Source: an uncultured Turicimonas sp.
GTDB lineage: Bacteria > Pseudomonadota > Gammaproteobacteria > Burkholderiales > Burkholderiaceae_F
NCBI GenBank assembly: GCA_947854175.1
Contig: CANTYJ010000095.1
Span: 1 to 53,728 of the forward strand
Length of the DNA: 53,728 nt
Direction: 5' to 3'
This document shows positions 10,484 to 19,075 of the stretch, piece after piece. Position 1 is the first letter of the stretch; every line of letters begins with the position of its first letter. The translations under genes were made by a program, and so were the position numbers. The notes below the pieces were generated by a model. The model saw only the letters and a list, made by a program, of their open reading frames with translations. It did not search any database and was not told the origin of the DNA.

Positions 10484-11370
10484 AGTTTCTTTCTTTCACT
10501 GAGATATTTTGGTAACCAGGAGCTGATGATAACGCTTAGTACCACCAATACACCGCCGCTGGCAGCCATCAGTCCAATTTTTTCGCCGGCAAGCCAGCCG
10601 ATGATTCCGGCAAACACAGGCTCAAGAGTATAGATAAGAACCGCTTTGGTCGGAGAAATTGTCTTTTGGGCCCAATTAATAACAATCTGGTTAAACGCAA
10701 TCATCGCGGCAAGGATAAAGACACAGACAATCAAAGAGGCATCCGGTCTGATGCAAACATCCTCAAAAGAAATTGTATAAAGCAAACTCCAGGCCGCTAC
10801 AACGGTTAACTGGGTTAAGCAAAATGCTTTTGGATTACAACGGGTAGCGTATTTCCCGATGACAAGAATTTCCAGAGCACATGCCAACGCACTGGCAATA
10901 GTAAGCCATTCACCGAAGCTGCCGTTAAATGAAAGAGTTCTCGGATCTAGAATCAGAAGCATCCCGATAAAGGCCATGACTATTCCAATACCGACAGTCA
11001 ATTCAGGAGCCTTTCTAAAAAGAATTAACTGAAGAAGGGGAACAAACGGCACATAAAGGGCTGTCAGAAAGGCTGAGATTGAACTCGGAATTGTCTGAAG
11101 TCCCACCGTCTGAAGAAAGTACCCGAAGAAGATACAAGTCCCTGCCCAAAAACCTGCAATCCAGTCAATAGAAGAAATATTTTTTAGTTCTTTGCCGATG
11201 ACAAGCATTGTCAGCAGGGCACCGGCAGAAAACCTCAGTGTTACCAGCAAACCGGGAGAGATACTTTTAAGGGCTGTTGCTATGAGGATAAAAGAACTTC
11301 CCCAAAGAAAACAGACGGCAACAAGACCCCATTCAGGAGAAATCTTGTTTAAGGGATTAGAGGATGACAT
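10480..11370 (-). CDS. EamA/DMT-superfamily transporter
   Basis: An inner-membrane protein of 296 aa with about ten hydrophobic helices arranged as two EamA repeats. The first begins VAVCFLWGSSFILIATAL (about 16-33), with the typical WG-x-x-F motif of drug/metabolite transporters; the second carries PVFAGIIGWLAGEKIG near 250-266, the usual EP-V-A-x-x-G-x-x-x-GE ending. Substrate cannot be read from sequence; relatives export amino acids or other small metabolites. It abuts the pseudouridine synthase gene without a gap (TAAATG) and overlaps murI by 4 nt. Confidence 0.88.
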   Translation of the reverse strand: MSSSNPLNKISPEWGLVAVCFLWGSSFILIATALKSISPGLLVTLRFSAGALLTMLVIGKELKNISSIDWIAGFWAGTCIFFGYFLQTVGLQTIPSSISAFLTALYVPFVPLLQLILFRKAPELTVGIGIVMAFIGMLLILDPRTLSFNGSFGEWLTIASALACALEILVIGKYATRCNPKAFCLTQLTVVAAWSLLYTISFEDVCIRPDASLIVCVFILAAMIAFNQIVINWAQKTISPTKAVLIYTLEPVFAGIIGWLAGEKIGLMAASGGVLVVLSVIISSWLPKYLSERKKL

Positions 11371-12219
11371 TTATCTTCTATTGTTTGTTTTAAATGATCT
11401 TGTTCCACGATTAGAAGTTGAGGAAGGATATCCTTTTCTTTCAAAGGATTCATCAGCTCCGAGGTAACGCCATTTACCGACGGGAAGTTTGCCGAGGTTG
11501 ACAGCTCCAATTCTGACTCTTTTGAGCTGCATAACTTTAAGTCCAACCGCTTCACACATCTTACGGATCTGCCGGTTTTTTCCTTCTCTCAGGACAAATT
11601 TCAGCTGGTTATTGTTAATCCAACTGACTTTTGCTCTTAGAAGTTTTTTTCCGTCAATTTCCAGACCGTAGTTAAGCAATTTAAGTTTGTCTTCCGGGAA
11701 TTCTGAGTTCGGTTGACCATTGGTTTGGCAGACTCTGACAATGTATTCTTTATCGACAGAGCTTTCCTCACCGATCAACTCTTTGGCGATTCTTCCGTCT
11801 TGAGTTAGTACCAGCAAACCGGTTGAATTAATATCCAACCTTCCGGCCGGAACTAAACCTTTTCTCTGGAAGGGTTTGAACGGTTTTTTACATGGATCCT
11901 CGTTCCAATGGTTTTCATCGGTTATGAGGACTTTGGCAGGTTCATAGCCATCTTCGGCCTGTCCGCTGACGTACCCAAGAGGTTTATTTAAAAGAACCGT
12001 CGCTTTTTCTGCCTGTTCAATTTGTGCAGCTTTATTAATTGTTATTTTCTGCTCAGGACGGATTTTAGTGCCGAGTTCGGTAATCTTCACACCATCGACG
12101 CTAACCCAGCCTTTTTCGATCCAAGCATCCGCTTCCCGGCGGGAACAGATACCAAGTTGTCCCATGCGTTTGGAAAGGCGGACTAAATCAGTGTCCGGTT
12201 GGTTTTCTTTTTCAGTCAT
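11371..12219 (-). CDS. RNA pseudouridine synthase, RsuA/RluF type
   Basis: An enzyme of 282 aa that converts uridine to pseudouridine in RNA. An S4 RNA-binding domain comes first (about 12-70, LSKRMGQLGICSRREADAWI), then the catalytic domain with GRLDINSTGLLVLT; Asp 129 is the expected nucleophile. GKNRQIRKMCEAVGLKVMQL and GKLPVGKWRYL near the end match RluF (23S rRNA U2604) more than RsuA, but RluB/RluE relatives share parts, so I leave out a symbol. It starts one base behind the sua5 stop. The C-terminal tail is Ser/Arg-rich and basic. Confidence 0.88.
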   Translation of the reverse strand: MTEKENQPDTDLVRLSKRMGQLGICSRREADAWIEKGWVSVDGVKITELGTKIRPEQKITINKAAQIEQAEKATVLLNKPLGYVSGQAEDGYEPAKVLITDENHWNEDPCKKPFKPFQRKGLVPAGRLDINSTGLLVLTQDGRIAKELIGEESSVDKEYIVRVCQTNGQPNSEFPEDKLKLLNYGLEIDGKKLLRAKVSWINNNQLKFVLREGKNRQIRKMCEAVGLKVMQLKRVRIGAVNLGKLPVGKWRYLGADESFERKGYPSSTSNRGTRSFKTNNRR

Positions 12220-12220
12220 A

Positions 12221-13216
12221 TCAGTTTTTCTTTGCGGAGGCTCTGGTCAATCTATCTAAAACACCGGCTGAAGCAGGAGTGAGCTCCGGAGGAACTACAA
12301 AAATTTTATCGATCCCGATTTTATCCAAGCGGTGCATCCAGTCATAAAGATGTGCAGATAAATCCTGTACGGAGTCATAAGAGAAAGTAGCCTCTGAGAT
12401 TGGTTTAAAGCGGTTAGCAATCTTTTCAGGCGCAATCAGTCCAAACGTTTTGAATTGTCGTGCCAAGGTCTGGCATTTTTTTGGTAAATCCGTCTCAGAA
12501 ACTATTTCCAGGGGATGCTCCGGAGCGTAATGGCTTTTTAAGGTACCGGAGACGCGTGGAGAATCATAGGCTGTGCCATGAGCGACAGGTTTTCCGATAA
12601 CCGAAGCAATCTGTTCGGAAGAGATTGCACCCTCCCGGAGGATTCTCGGTTCTTTTCCGGAAAGATCCAAAATGGTCGACTCAATGCCTACTTCACAAGG
12701 ACCGCCGTCTATCACTAAGTCAACTTTGCCAGCCGGCTTTACGCCCAGATCATCAATAACATGTTGGGCAGTTGACGGACTAATTTTGCCGAAAGAGTTT
12801 GCGCTTGGGGCTGCCAGTCCTTTGCCTTTACCTTCGTCAAACATAGTCAGAAGGCGGTGCGTTATAGGGTGAGAGGGGCAGCGAAGAGCGACGGTATCCT
12901 GTTGTCCGGTGATAAAGTCTTTGGCTCTTGCGGATCGCTTGAGAATAATTGTCAGAGGACCGGGCCAGAATTTTTCCGTTAATTTCTTAGCATCCTCCGG
13001 GATTGATTCAACCCAACCCGAAATGGCTTCCGGACCGGCCAGGTGTACGATAAGAGGGTGATTGGAAGGACGGTTTTTAGCTCTATAAATTCCTTCGACC
13101 GCGATCTTGTTTTCAGCATCGGCTGCCAATCCATAGACTGTTTCTGTCGGAATCGCGACTAATCCGCCATTACGCAGAACTGTTAATGCTTTATTTAATA
13201 ATTCAGAATCAACCAT
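12221..13216 (-). CDS. L-threonylcarbamoyladenylate synthase, Sua5 type
   Basis: A YrdC/Sua5 enzyme that uses threonine, bicarbonate and ATP to make threonylcarbamoyl-AMP, the substrate for t6A formation. The YrdC domain (about 8-185) shows IPTETVYGLAADA, KxRPSNHPLIVHL and the segment with APSANSFGKISPS. A C-terminal Sua5 domain (about 225-325) makes it the long Sua5 form of 331 aa rather than short TsaC. The ATG at 13216 is chosen: an open extension upstream to a TTG at 13294 would run through a strong transcription terminator. It heads the run sua5-pseudouridine synthase-EamA-murI. Its partner TsaE is encoded at 1777-2289. Confidence 0.93.
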   Translation of the reverse strand: MVDSELLNKALTVLRNGGLVAIPTETVYGLAADAENKIAVEGIYRAKNRPSNHPLIVHLAGPEAISGWVESIPEDAKKLTEKFWPGPLTIILKRSARAKDFITGQQDTVALRCPSHPITHRLLTMFDEGKGKGLAAPSANSFGKISPSTAQHVIDDLGVKPAGKVDLVIDGGPCEVGIESTILDLSGKEPRILREGAISSEQIASVIGKPVAHGTAYDSPRVSGTLKSHYAPEHPLEIVSETDLPKKCQTLARQFKTFGLIAPEKIANRFKPISEATFSYDSVQDLSAHLYDWMHRLDKIGIDKIFVVPPELTPASAGVLDRLTRASAKKN

Positions 13217-13253
13217 AACCTTAAATCCCAGGAGTCCGAGGAATTTTAATGTC

Positions 13254-13279
13254 AAAAGGCCGGTTAAAGAAACCGGCCG
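13254..13279 (-). terminator. Terminator of the pur operon
   Basis: On the minus strand an 8-bp GC-rich stem GGCCGGTT/AACCGGCC (13271-13278 with 13258-13265) has a 5-nt loop and is followed by TTTT. It lies directly behind purK and in front of the sua5 start, separating the two transcription units. Confidence 0.85.
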
Positions 13280-13299
13280 TTTGAATTGAGACAAGAGCG

Positions 13300-14469
13300 T
13301 TAAAGGTTGGCCGGTTTATCAATACCAAGCGTCTCACAAACCTTTAAAGCGCAGTCCATGGCAGCTTGGGCTGTTTTGCCTACACAAGTAACATGGCCCA
13401 TCTTTCTGCCGCGCCTCGCGTCTAATTTGCCATAAAGATGCAGTTTTGCATCGGGAATAGCAAGTACTTTGTCCCAATCAGGCTCAATTTTACTTCCACA
13501 GGGTTTAAACCAAAGGTCGCCCAAAATATTGAGCATGACTGTGTACTGAATCTGAGTTGTATCCCCGAGAGCCATGTTGGTCATGGCTCTGACCTGCTGA
13601 TCGTATTGGCTGCAGACACAACCTTCGATGGTTGCATGTCCTGAATTGTGAGGACGCGGAGCCATTTCATTGACAACGAGAGTCCCGTCTTTGAGGACAA
13701 AAAACTCAACACAAAGTACACCGACATATTCCAGGCTATCGACGATGTGTTTGGCTAACCGGCGGGCATTAACGGCTATCTCTTCCGGAATTCTTGCCGG
13801 CATTATAGATACTGCCAAGATGCCGTTTCTGTGTTCATTTTCTGAAACAGGAAATGTGCAGGAGTCACCAAAGATATTTCTTGCCGAAATAACGGAAATT
13901 TCTCTGTGTAACGGAAGCATTTTTTCCAAAACACATTTAACTCTTCCCAGAGTTTTGAAGCCTTCGATGAGTTCCTGTTTGTTTTTTACGCGGATTTGAC
14001 CTTTACCGTCATATCCGAGTCTGGCTGTTTTTAGAATGCCGGGAAACAGGGCTTCATCAACATTTTCTGCGTCGGCCAGATCAGAAATCAGGCAATGAGG
14101 AGCAACCGGTGCGCCGACAGAACTCAAAAAAGATTTCTCGTCCATGCGGTCCTGAGTAATAGATACCGCCTTGGCCGAAGGAGATACAAAAGTTGATTGA
14201 GCTAAAAATTCCAGGCTTGAGGCCGGGACGTTTTCAAATTCAGTGGTGACGGCGGCGCATTTTTCAGCCAATTGTGTCAGGGCAGTGTCATCAGTATAAG
14301 CGGCCTGAAGATGCATCGGACTGACAGCGGAAGCGGGAGCATGCGGATCTTTTTCTAAGACATATACCCGGTATCCGAGAGTTGCGGCAGCCTGCGCAAA
14401 CATGCGTCCGAGTTGTCCGCCACCTAATAGTCCGAGCCAGGAGCCCGGAGGAATTGGAAAATGGTCCAT
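13300..14469 (-). CDS. purK: N5-carboxyaminoimidazole ribonucleotide synthase
   Basis: An ATP-grasp enzyme that carboxylates AIR to N5-CAIR with ATP and bicarbonate in de novo purine synthesis. It is 389 aa. Visible: the N-terminal nucleotide-like fold GLLGGGQLGRMFAQAA (about 13-28), the ATP-grasp core with KTARLGYDGKGQ (about 147-158), and the metal/ATP loop NEMAPRPHNSGH (about 265-276). The start follows the purE stop directly (TAAATG), so PurE, the next enzyme in the pathway, is co-translated. Order is purC-purE-purK, ending in a terminator. Confidence 0.96.
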   Translation of the reverse strand: MDHFPIPPGSWLGLLGGGQLGRMFAQAAATLGYRVYVLEKDPHAPASAVSPMHLQAAYTDDTALTQLAEKCAAVTTEFENVPASSLEFLAQSTFVSPSAKAVSITQDRMDEKSFLSSVGAPVAPHCLISDLADAENVDEALFPGILKTARLGYDGKGQIRVKNKQELIEGFKTLGRVKCVLEKMLPLHREISVISARNIFGDSCTFPVSENEHRNGILAVSIMPARIPEEIAVNARRLAKHIVDSLEYVGVLCVEFFVLKDGTLVVNEMAPRPHNSGHATIEGCVCSQYDQQVRAMTNMALGDTTQIQYTVMLNILGDLWFKPCGSKIEPDWDKVLAIPDAKLHLYGKLDARRGRKMGHVTCVGKTAQAAMDCALKVCETLGIDKPANL

Positions 14470-14982
14470 TTATGCTTCACCTTCTTCAAGAGGCAGTTCC
14501 ATTGCCCGGGCTTTGGCATTCTGGGCTTTTCTGAACTCTGCGAGTTTTTCAGCCAAATGAGGGCAAGTGACAGAAAGAATTTCTACGGCAAAAATAGCTG
14601 CATTTGCGGCACCTGCTTCGCCAATTGCAAATGTTCCGACGGGAACACCCTTAGGCATTTGAACAATTGAATGTAAAGAATCGACGCCTCTCAGATAGCG
14701 GGAGGGAACCGGGACACCAAGAACCGGTAACGTGCACTTTGCAGCGAGCATTCCGGGGAGGTGAGCGGCGCCGCCGGCACCGGCGATAATTACTTTGATA
14801 CCGTTGCCGCGGGCTGTTTCTGCATACTCGAACATTTCGTCGGGCATTCTATGGGCGGAAACTACTTTAGCTTCGAACGGAACACCAAAACTTTTAAGCA
14901 TCAATGCAGCATTTTTCATGACATCCCAATCCGAATTGGAGCCCATCAAAATGCCGACTACCGGTTTTTGAATATCAGTCAT
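14470..14982 (-). CDS. purE: N5-carboxyaminoimidazole ribonucleotide mutase
   Basis: The class I PurE mutase converting N5-CAIR to CAIR. It is 170 aa, close to the usual 160-170. Motifs: GSNSDWDVM (14-22), SAHRMPD with the active-site His 44, and [15 protein letters not shown] (about 66-80). It sits between purC and purK in one minus-strand operon. The gap to purC (55 nt) holds a hairpin. Confidence 0.96.
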   Translation of the reverse strand: MTDIQKPVVGILMGSNSDWDVMKNAALMLKSFGVPFEAKVVSAHRMPDEMFEYAETARGNGIKVIIAGAGGAAHLPGMLAAKCTLPVLGVPVPSRYLRGVDSLHSIVQMPKGVPVGTFAIGEAGAANAAIFAVEILSVTCPHLAEKLAEFRKAQNAKARAMELPLEEGEA

Positions 14983-15001
14983 TTTTACTTTCTCAATGAG
15001 T

Positions 15002-15025
15002 AAAGGCGCACCGCAGTGCGCCTTA
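15002..15025 (-). promoter_or_regulatory. Intergenic hairpin between purC and purE
   Basis: A perfect 9-bp stem AAGGCGCAC (15003-15011) and GTGCGCCTT (15016-15024) with a 4-nt loop. On the minus strand it is followed by TTTACTC, a poor U tract, so it may be a partial terminator, an mRNA stabilising element for purC, or simply a processing site. Confidence 0.5.
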
Positions 15026-15037
15026 TGTTCTGGTTAA

Positions 15038-15931
15038 TTAAGCTTCGACGCCTTTTCCTGTCAGTCTCTTTAAGGCTTCTTCGTATTTTTCACTGGTTTT
15101 TTGAAGAATTTCTTTCGGAGCAGCCGGAGCAGGGGCTTTCTTATTCCAAGGCTGAGTTTCGAGCCAGTCACGAATGAACTGTTTATCAAAACTCGGTTCT
15201 GACTGACCGACTTTGTATTGATCGGCCGGCCAGAAGCGTGAACTATCAGGGGTTAGGATTTCATCCATCAAAACGACTGTACCGTTTTCATCCAAACCAA
15301 ATTCAAATTTTGTATCAGCGATGATGATGCCTTTTGTTGCGGCGTATTCAGAGGCTTTTTTGTAAAGAGCGAGTGTGTAGTCGCGGATTTTTTCAGCAAT
15401 GTCTTTACCGACGAGTTCTTCGACCTGTTCAAAGGTGACATTTTCATCATGATGACCGGCTTCTGCCTTAGCAGCCGGAGTAAAAATCGGCTCAGGCAAT
15501 TTTTCGCTTTGTTTAAGACCGGCCGGTAATTTGACACCACAGACAGTACCTTTTTCCTGATATTCCTTCCAACCACTTCCGGCAAGGTAGCCACGGGCAA
15601 CGCATTCGACAAGAATCGGTTTGAGGCGTTTAGCAACCACGGCACGGCCTTTAACCTGTTCGCGTTCTTCCGGAGCGACGACGGATTCAGGATCGATTCC
15701 GGTTAAATGATTCGGCACGATACCGTCAAGTTCTTTGAACCAGAAGTCGGTCAGACCGGTCAGAATTTTGCCCTTATTTGGAATCGGATCTCCAAGAATA
15801 ACGTCAAAAGCAGAAATTCGATCGCTTGCGACAATGAGAAGTTTGTCTTCACCGACAGCGTAGCTGTCTCTTACTTTGCCTCTATAGACCAACGGAAGAG
15901 AAGTAATAGAGGTTTTTACAATTTCGGCCAT
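15038..15931 (-). CDS. purC: SAICAR synthetase
   Basis: Phosphoribosylaminoimidazole-succinocarboxamide synthase, which joins CAIR and aspartate with ATP. At 297 aa it is the longer betaproteobacterial/yeast-like form rather than the 237-aa E. coli form. Motifs: YRGKVRDSY (16-24), [10 protein letters not shown] (35-44), [14 protein letters not shown], and [14 protein letters not shown] (about 203-216) followed by [13 protein letters not shown]. It is the first gene of purC-purE-purK. PurB, which acts on its product, is encoded separately. Confidence 0.96.
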   Translation of the reverse strand: MAEIVKTSITSLPLVYRGKVRDSYAVGEDKLLIVASDRISAFDVILGDPIPNKGKILTGLTDFWFKELDGIVPNHLTGIDPESVVAPEEREQVKGRAVVAKRLKPILVECVARGYLAGSGWKEYQEKGTVCGVKLPAGLKQSEKLPEPIFTPAAKAEAGHHDENVTFEQVEELVGKDIAEKIRDYTLALYKKASEYAATKGIIIADTKFEFGLDENGTVVLMDEILTPDSSRFWPADQYKVGQSEPSFDKQFIRDWLETQPWNKKAPAPAAPKEILQKTSEKYEEALKRLTGKGVEA

Positions 15932-15971
15932 CTAAAATGCCCCCAGGGAAGGATTGAGAATTAATTCCGGG

Positions 15972-15999
15972 AAAAAAATATGCACCGGTAACGGTGCAC
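15972..15999 (-). terminator. Terminator of the secreted-protein gene
   Basis: Minus-strand stem TGCACCG/CGGTGCA (15992-15998 with 15981-15987), 4-nt loop, followed by TATTTTTTT. It ends transcription of the gene at 16071-17018 before purC. Confidence 0.8.
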
Positions 16000-16070
16000 A
16001 TTTTAATGAAAGTTATTAACTAAAACGGCATTGGTCTTCTAATTTACGGGAGATGCGTTTAGTAAAAACA

Positions 16071-17018
16071 TCAAGGATTAACAAAAACTGATTTTGCTAC
16101 CAATTCAAAGAATGGTTCTCTTTCTGACATTACTTTGTTTATTTCCTCCGGCGTTGTTTTTTTCTTATTCATCACTTCAGCGGCCAAAAGGATAGTTTTT
16201 TCCTTCAAAGGAACAATGAAGTAAGTAACAGCGTCAGGAACGTCTGCTGTAGCTGGATAGCGGACCATCTGAATATCAGATCCCTGAAGCTTTTGGGCTT
16301 TTGTTCCGGCTCTTTCTTTTTCCAGACCGGCTGCAATGCTGTCAACCGTGGCTCCTGCCGGGGTGCTAATTAAGGAGATGCTATAAGGACCGGTACCGGA
16401 CTCATTTTTCCATGTCATCAGATAACGGCCGTCAACATTCATATCCTGGCTAATGTCCCATGAAATAGGTAACTGAAGCTCAACCGGATTATCTAAACCC
16501 TGAACCTTTACACTTTGCGTTCTTCTGTAGCCGGCCTGCCATTCATTCAATGGGTTGGGATAACGAAGGGTTAATAGGAATGGAACCAGAGGATCGATAA
16601 CTTTTTCTTCTGTTCCTGCCTTGAAGTTGTCGATCCAGGCTTCAGCCTTATCCATTCTTTCTTTACTGAATGTGTTGTTCATCCATTCATTAAAAGAACT
16701 TTTGGCTTTATCACCTTGTTGAAGACCTTGTTGCCATTTTTCATTGATTTGGTCTTTTAATCCGGGCCACTTTTCTTTGAGTTCCTGAGAGTATTTAGAC
16801 ACTTCTTTGGAAGTGTCATCTCCGAAATTTTTGATTGAATTTGACAAAGAATCCAAAAACGAAGAAGCCTTTTCTCCGACGGATGCTGAACCTTCAGCAG
16901 CTCTTCCTGCGACGGCTGAGGCGGCATCAGGAGCGGCAGAAGAAGCTTCCGGAGTCTGAGCGTATGCAGTAGACAAAGCAGTTAAAGTTGCCAATGTGAG
17001 CAAAAAATTTCGAACCAT
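16071..17018 (-). CDS. Secreted protein of unknown function with amphipathic helical region
   Basis: I do not recognise this 315-aa protein. It has a clear Sec signal peptide (1-20, cleavage after AYA), then an Ala/Ser-rich segment (21-50). A long charged, probably helical stretch follows (about 50-140, rich in Lys, Glu, Trp and Asn, with repeated KW and EW pairs), reminiscent of apolipoprotein-like or stress-type helices. The C-terminal 170 residues look globular, with alternating beta-like segments (MTWKNESGTGPYSISLIST, TYFIVPLKEKTILLAAEV). No lipobox or membrane helix. It is a single-gene unit with its own terminator, so its regulation is separate from the pur operon. Confidence 0.7.
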   Translation of the reverse strand: MVRNFLLTLATLTALSTAYAQTPEASSAAPDAASAVAGRAAEGSASVGEKASSFLDSLSNSIKNFGDDTSKEVSKYSQELKEKWPGLKDQINEKWQQGLQQGDKAKSSFNEWMNNTFSKERMDKAEAWIDNFKAGTEEKVIDPLVPFLLTLRYPNPLNEWQAGYRRTQSVKVQGLDNPVELQLPISWDISQDMNVDGRYLMTWKNESGTGPYSISLISTPAGATVDSIAAGLEKERAGTKAQKLQGSDIQMVRYPATADVPDAVTYFIVPLKEKTILLAAEVMNKKKTTPEEINKVMSEREPFFELVAKSVFVNP

Positions 17019-17129
17019 AATAAAATTCTCCGTCTGTACGATGTCGGATTAGAGTACACGTAAGTACGTAGATAATCCCGAGGCATCTCCCAAAAAGAAC
17101 ATAGAGAAAAGTAAGAACGGTATCTAAAT

Positions 17130-17546
17130 ATGAAATTCCGCTGGCAGATTTGGTTTCTGGTTTCGTTTATATGTGTGGCTTCCTGGAGCCTGTACCAGTC
17201 CATGATTTCATTCGGTCAAGGAGAAGAGGTTGGCAAAGAGAACTGGAATTTCGTCGTTACAAAACTCAATCGACCGAGTCTTGAAGCGTTTTGCCGAGAC
17301 AAAAAAATTTCCTCTACCGCAAAAGAGCCTGCTGTTCTGGAGCAAGCACCTTTTTCCAGGGATAATCCGGTGTTTTGTTCAGCGACGTTAGAAGAAGCTC
17401 AGCACTCGTACGGTTTGTATGAGCAAACAAAGGCAAAAGAAGCCAGTATTAAATTAACTTTTCAGTTTATCGGGGTCTGGCTTTGTATTCTTTTGATTTT
17501 ATTTGCTGTTTCTAAAGTGTTGAATAGAAGAAAACAAAAAGAGTAG
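17130..17546 (+). CDS. Small membrane protein, unknown function
   Basis: A 138-aa protein not recognised. An N-terminal hydrophobic helix (about 7-27) and a second one near 110-128 enclose a periplasmic loop of about 80 residues with two Cys (in EAFCRDKK and PVFCSATL), which may form a disulfide. The C terminus is basic (NRRKQKE), in line with a cytoplasmic tail. It is divergent from the secreted-protein gene and convergent with thiE. Intact frame and positive-inside charge pattern support it as a gene. Confidence 0.6.
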   Translation: MKFRWQIWFLVSFICVASWSLYQSMISFGQGEEVGKENWNFVVTKLNRPSLEAFCRDKKISSTAKEPAVLEQAPFSRDNPVFCSATLEEAQHSYGLYEQTKAKEASIKLTFQFIGVWLCILLILFAVSKVLNRRKQKE

Positions 17547-17579
17547 TTTCCAAACCTGATCTACAAAACGTTTCATTCA

Positions 17580-18209
17580 TTATTTCACTACAAGGCGAGC
17601 TAATTTGTTGGTTGCTTCTTCGATATCCGGCTTCCCACAGATAGCAGAGACAACGGCAATGCCATTGACGCCGGTTGATAATACTTCTTCGGCATTGGAT
17701 TGATTAATTCCTCCGATGGCTACCACGGGAAGAGAGGTCATGTCTTTTAATTGTTTTAGACCATTAATCCCGACAGCAGTTCCGGCGTCTTTTTTTGTCC
17801 CGGTTGGAAAGACCGGGCCAATGCCCAGATAGTCAACTTCTGCCGTCACCGTTTCCATCTCTTGAACATTACCAACAGACAAACCGATGATGGCATCCGG
17901 ACCTAATAAGGCTCTCGCCTCAGAAACAGGCAAATCGTCCTGCCCCAAATGTACACCGTCTCCCTGAACAATTAAAGCGATATCAACATGGTCATTGATG
18001 ATAAGAGGGACATCTGTATTCTCAAGGACTTTTTTTAGAAGTTGGGCGGCCTTGAGCTGTTTGCGTTTTTTCCACTCCGGGGCGCGTAATTGAACGACCG
18101 TGGCCCCTGCCTCAACCGCAAGTTTTGCTGTTTCAGCCATGCCTTCGGGAGTTTTGCACAAGTTTGCATCGAGGACCAAATACAAAGAAAGGTCAAGTTT
18201 TTTAGTCAT
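17580..18209 (-). CDS. thiE: Thiamine-phosphate synthase
   Basis: A TIM-barrel enzyme of 209 aa coupling HMP-pyrophosphate with thiazole phosphate to give thiamine phosphate. Motifs: QLRAPEWKKR near 40, LIINDHVDIAL near 73-83, DGVHLGQDDLP near 88-98, GLSVGN, and GIGPVFPTGTKKDA near 131-144, then VVAIGGINQ. Its start overlaps the end of thiM by 8 nt. Together they form the thiazole-salvage half of thiamine synthesis. Confidence 0.95.
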   Translation of the reverse strand: MTKKLDLSLYLVLDANLCKTPEGMAETAKLAVEAGATVVQLRAPEWKKRKQLKAAQLLKKVLENTDVPLIINDHVDIALIVQGDGVHLGQDDLPVSEARALLGPDAIIGLSVGNVQEMETVTAEVDYLGIGPVFPTGTKKDAGTAVGINGLKQLKDMTSLPVVAIGGINQSNAEEVLSTGVNGIAVVSAICGKPDIEEATNKLARLVVK

Positions 18210-18996
18210 GAAAATCTTCAGGGTTCAAGTTATACAAGGCGTCGAGATAAAACGGTTTGAATGTTCCGGGACCATTGCATTGTTTTTTTGCAATTTCCGT
18301 TGCCTTTTTAACATAAGCACAGCAAGAAGCTGCCAGACGAAGTTTGTCACCCGGAAGGCAAATAAACGCTGCCAACAGAGAAGATAATGAACAACCGGTA
18401 CCAACGACTTTCGTAATTAAAGGATCTCCGCCTGTGGTATGCAGCGTTGTGGTTCCGTCGGTGATGTAATCTTTTTCCCCGGTGACGACAACGATTGTGT
18501 TATAAAGCTTGGCTAGTTTCATCGCCGCATGAACAGCTTCATCGGATTTATCCGTACTATCTACACCTTTTCCTCCCTGACCTTCTCCGGCGAGAAAACG
18601 GATTTCAGAGGCATTTCCACGAATAGCAGCCGGACAAAGATGCATCAGGGAAAATATGACCTGATCACGCCATACCATACCCCCGGCCGCTACAGGATCC
18701 AATACCCAAGGTGTACCGGTGTGTCTTGCTTTTGAAGCGGCAATTTTCATGATATGAATTCTGGTCGTGAAGGGAGTACCGACGTTAATGGATAAAGCAG
18801 AAGCTATCTCCACAAACTGTTCTGTTTCACCTTCGCCGACAACCATCGCAGGGGAAGCCCCGGCAGCTAAAAGAACGTTGGCAGTAATTTCCTGAACAAC
18901 TTCATTGGTGATGCAGTGGACTAGAGGATTATTTGTTCTGAGTGCCTTTAAAGAAAATGCAATGTCTGAATTGCTGATTAATTGAGATGTGGCCAT
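18202..18996 (-). CDS. thiM: Hydroxyethylthiazole kinase
   Basis: A ribokinase-fold kinase that phosphorylates salvaged 4-methyl-5-hydroxyethylthiazole. From the ATG at 18996 it is 264 aa, normal for ThiM. Motifs: HCITNEVV near 25-32, LDPVAAGGM near 119-127, RGNASEIRFLAG near 147-158, and VVGTGCSLSSL near 218-228 with the Cys found in the family. GAGAAG lies seven bases before this ATG; a TTG 69 nt further upstream would add a Thr/Glu-rich leader of no family likeness. It lies between a TauE/SafE permease and thiE. No thiD is present in the window. Confidence 0.95.
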   Translation of the reverse strand: MATSQLISNSDIAFSLKALRTNNPLVHCITNEVVQEITANVLLAAGASPAMVVGEGETEQFVEIASALSINVGTPFTTRIHIMKIAASKARHTGTPWVLDPVAAGGMVWRDQVIFSLMHLCPAAIRGNASEIRFLAGEGQGGKGVDSTDKSDEAVHAAMKLAKLYNTIVVVTGEKDYITDGTTTLHTTGGDPLITKVVGTGCSLSSLLAAFICLPGDKLRLAASCCAYVKKATEIAKKQCNGPGTFKPFYLDALYNLNPEDFHD

Positions 18997-19075
18997 AAAA
19001 ATCTTCTCTTTTTCTGATGCAGTTAGTGTAGTTATCTCTTCTTGAGTTTTGACTGATGAAAACAATTTTTTCTAG

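Noticed and set aside
13217..13294. N-terminal extension of Sua5 to a TTG start
   Set aside because: It would translate through the pur operon terminator hairpin and has no family likeness.
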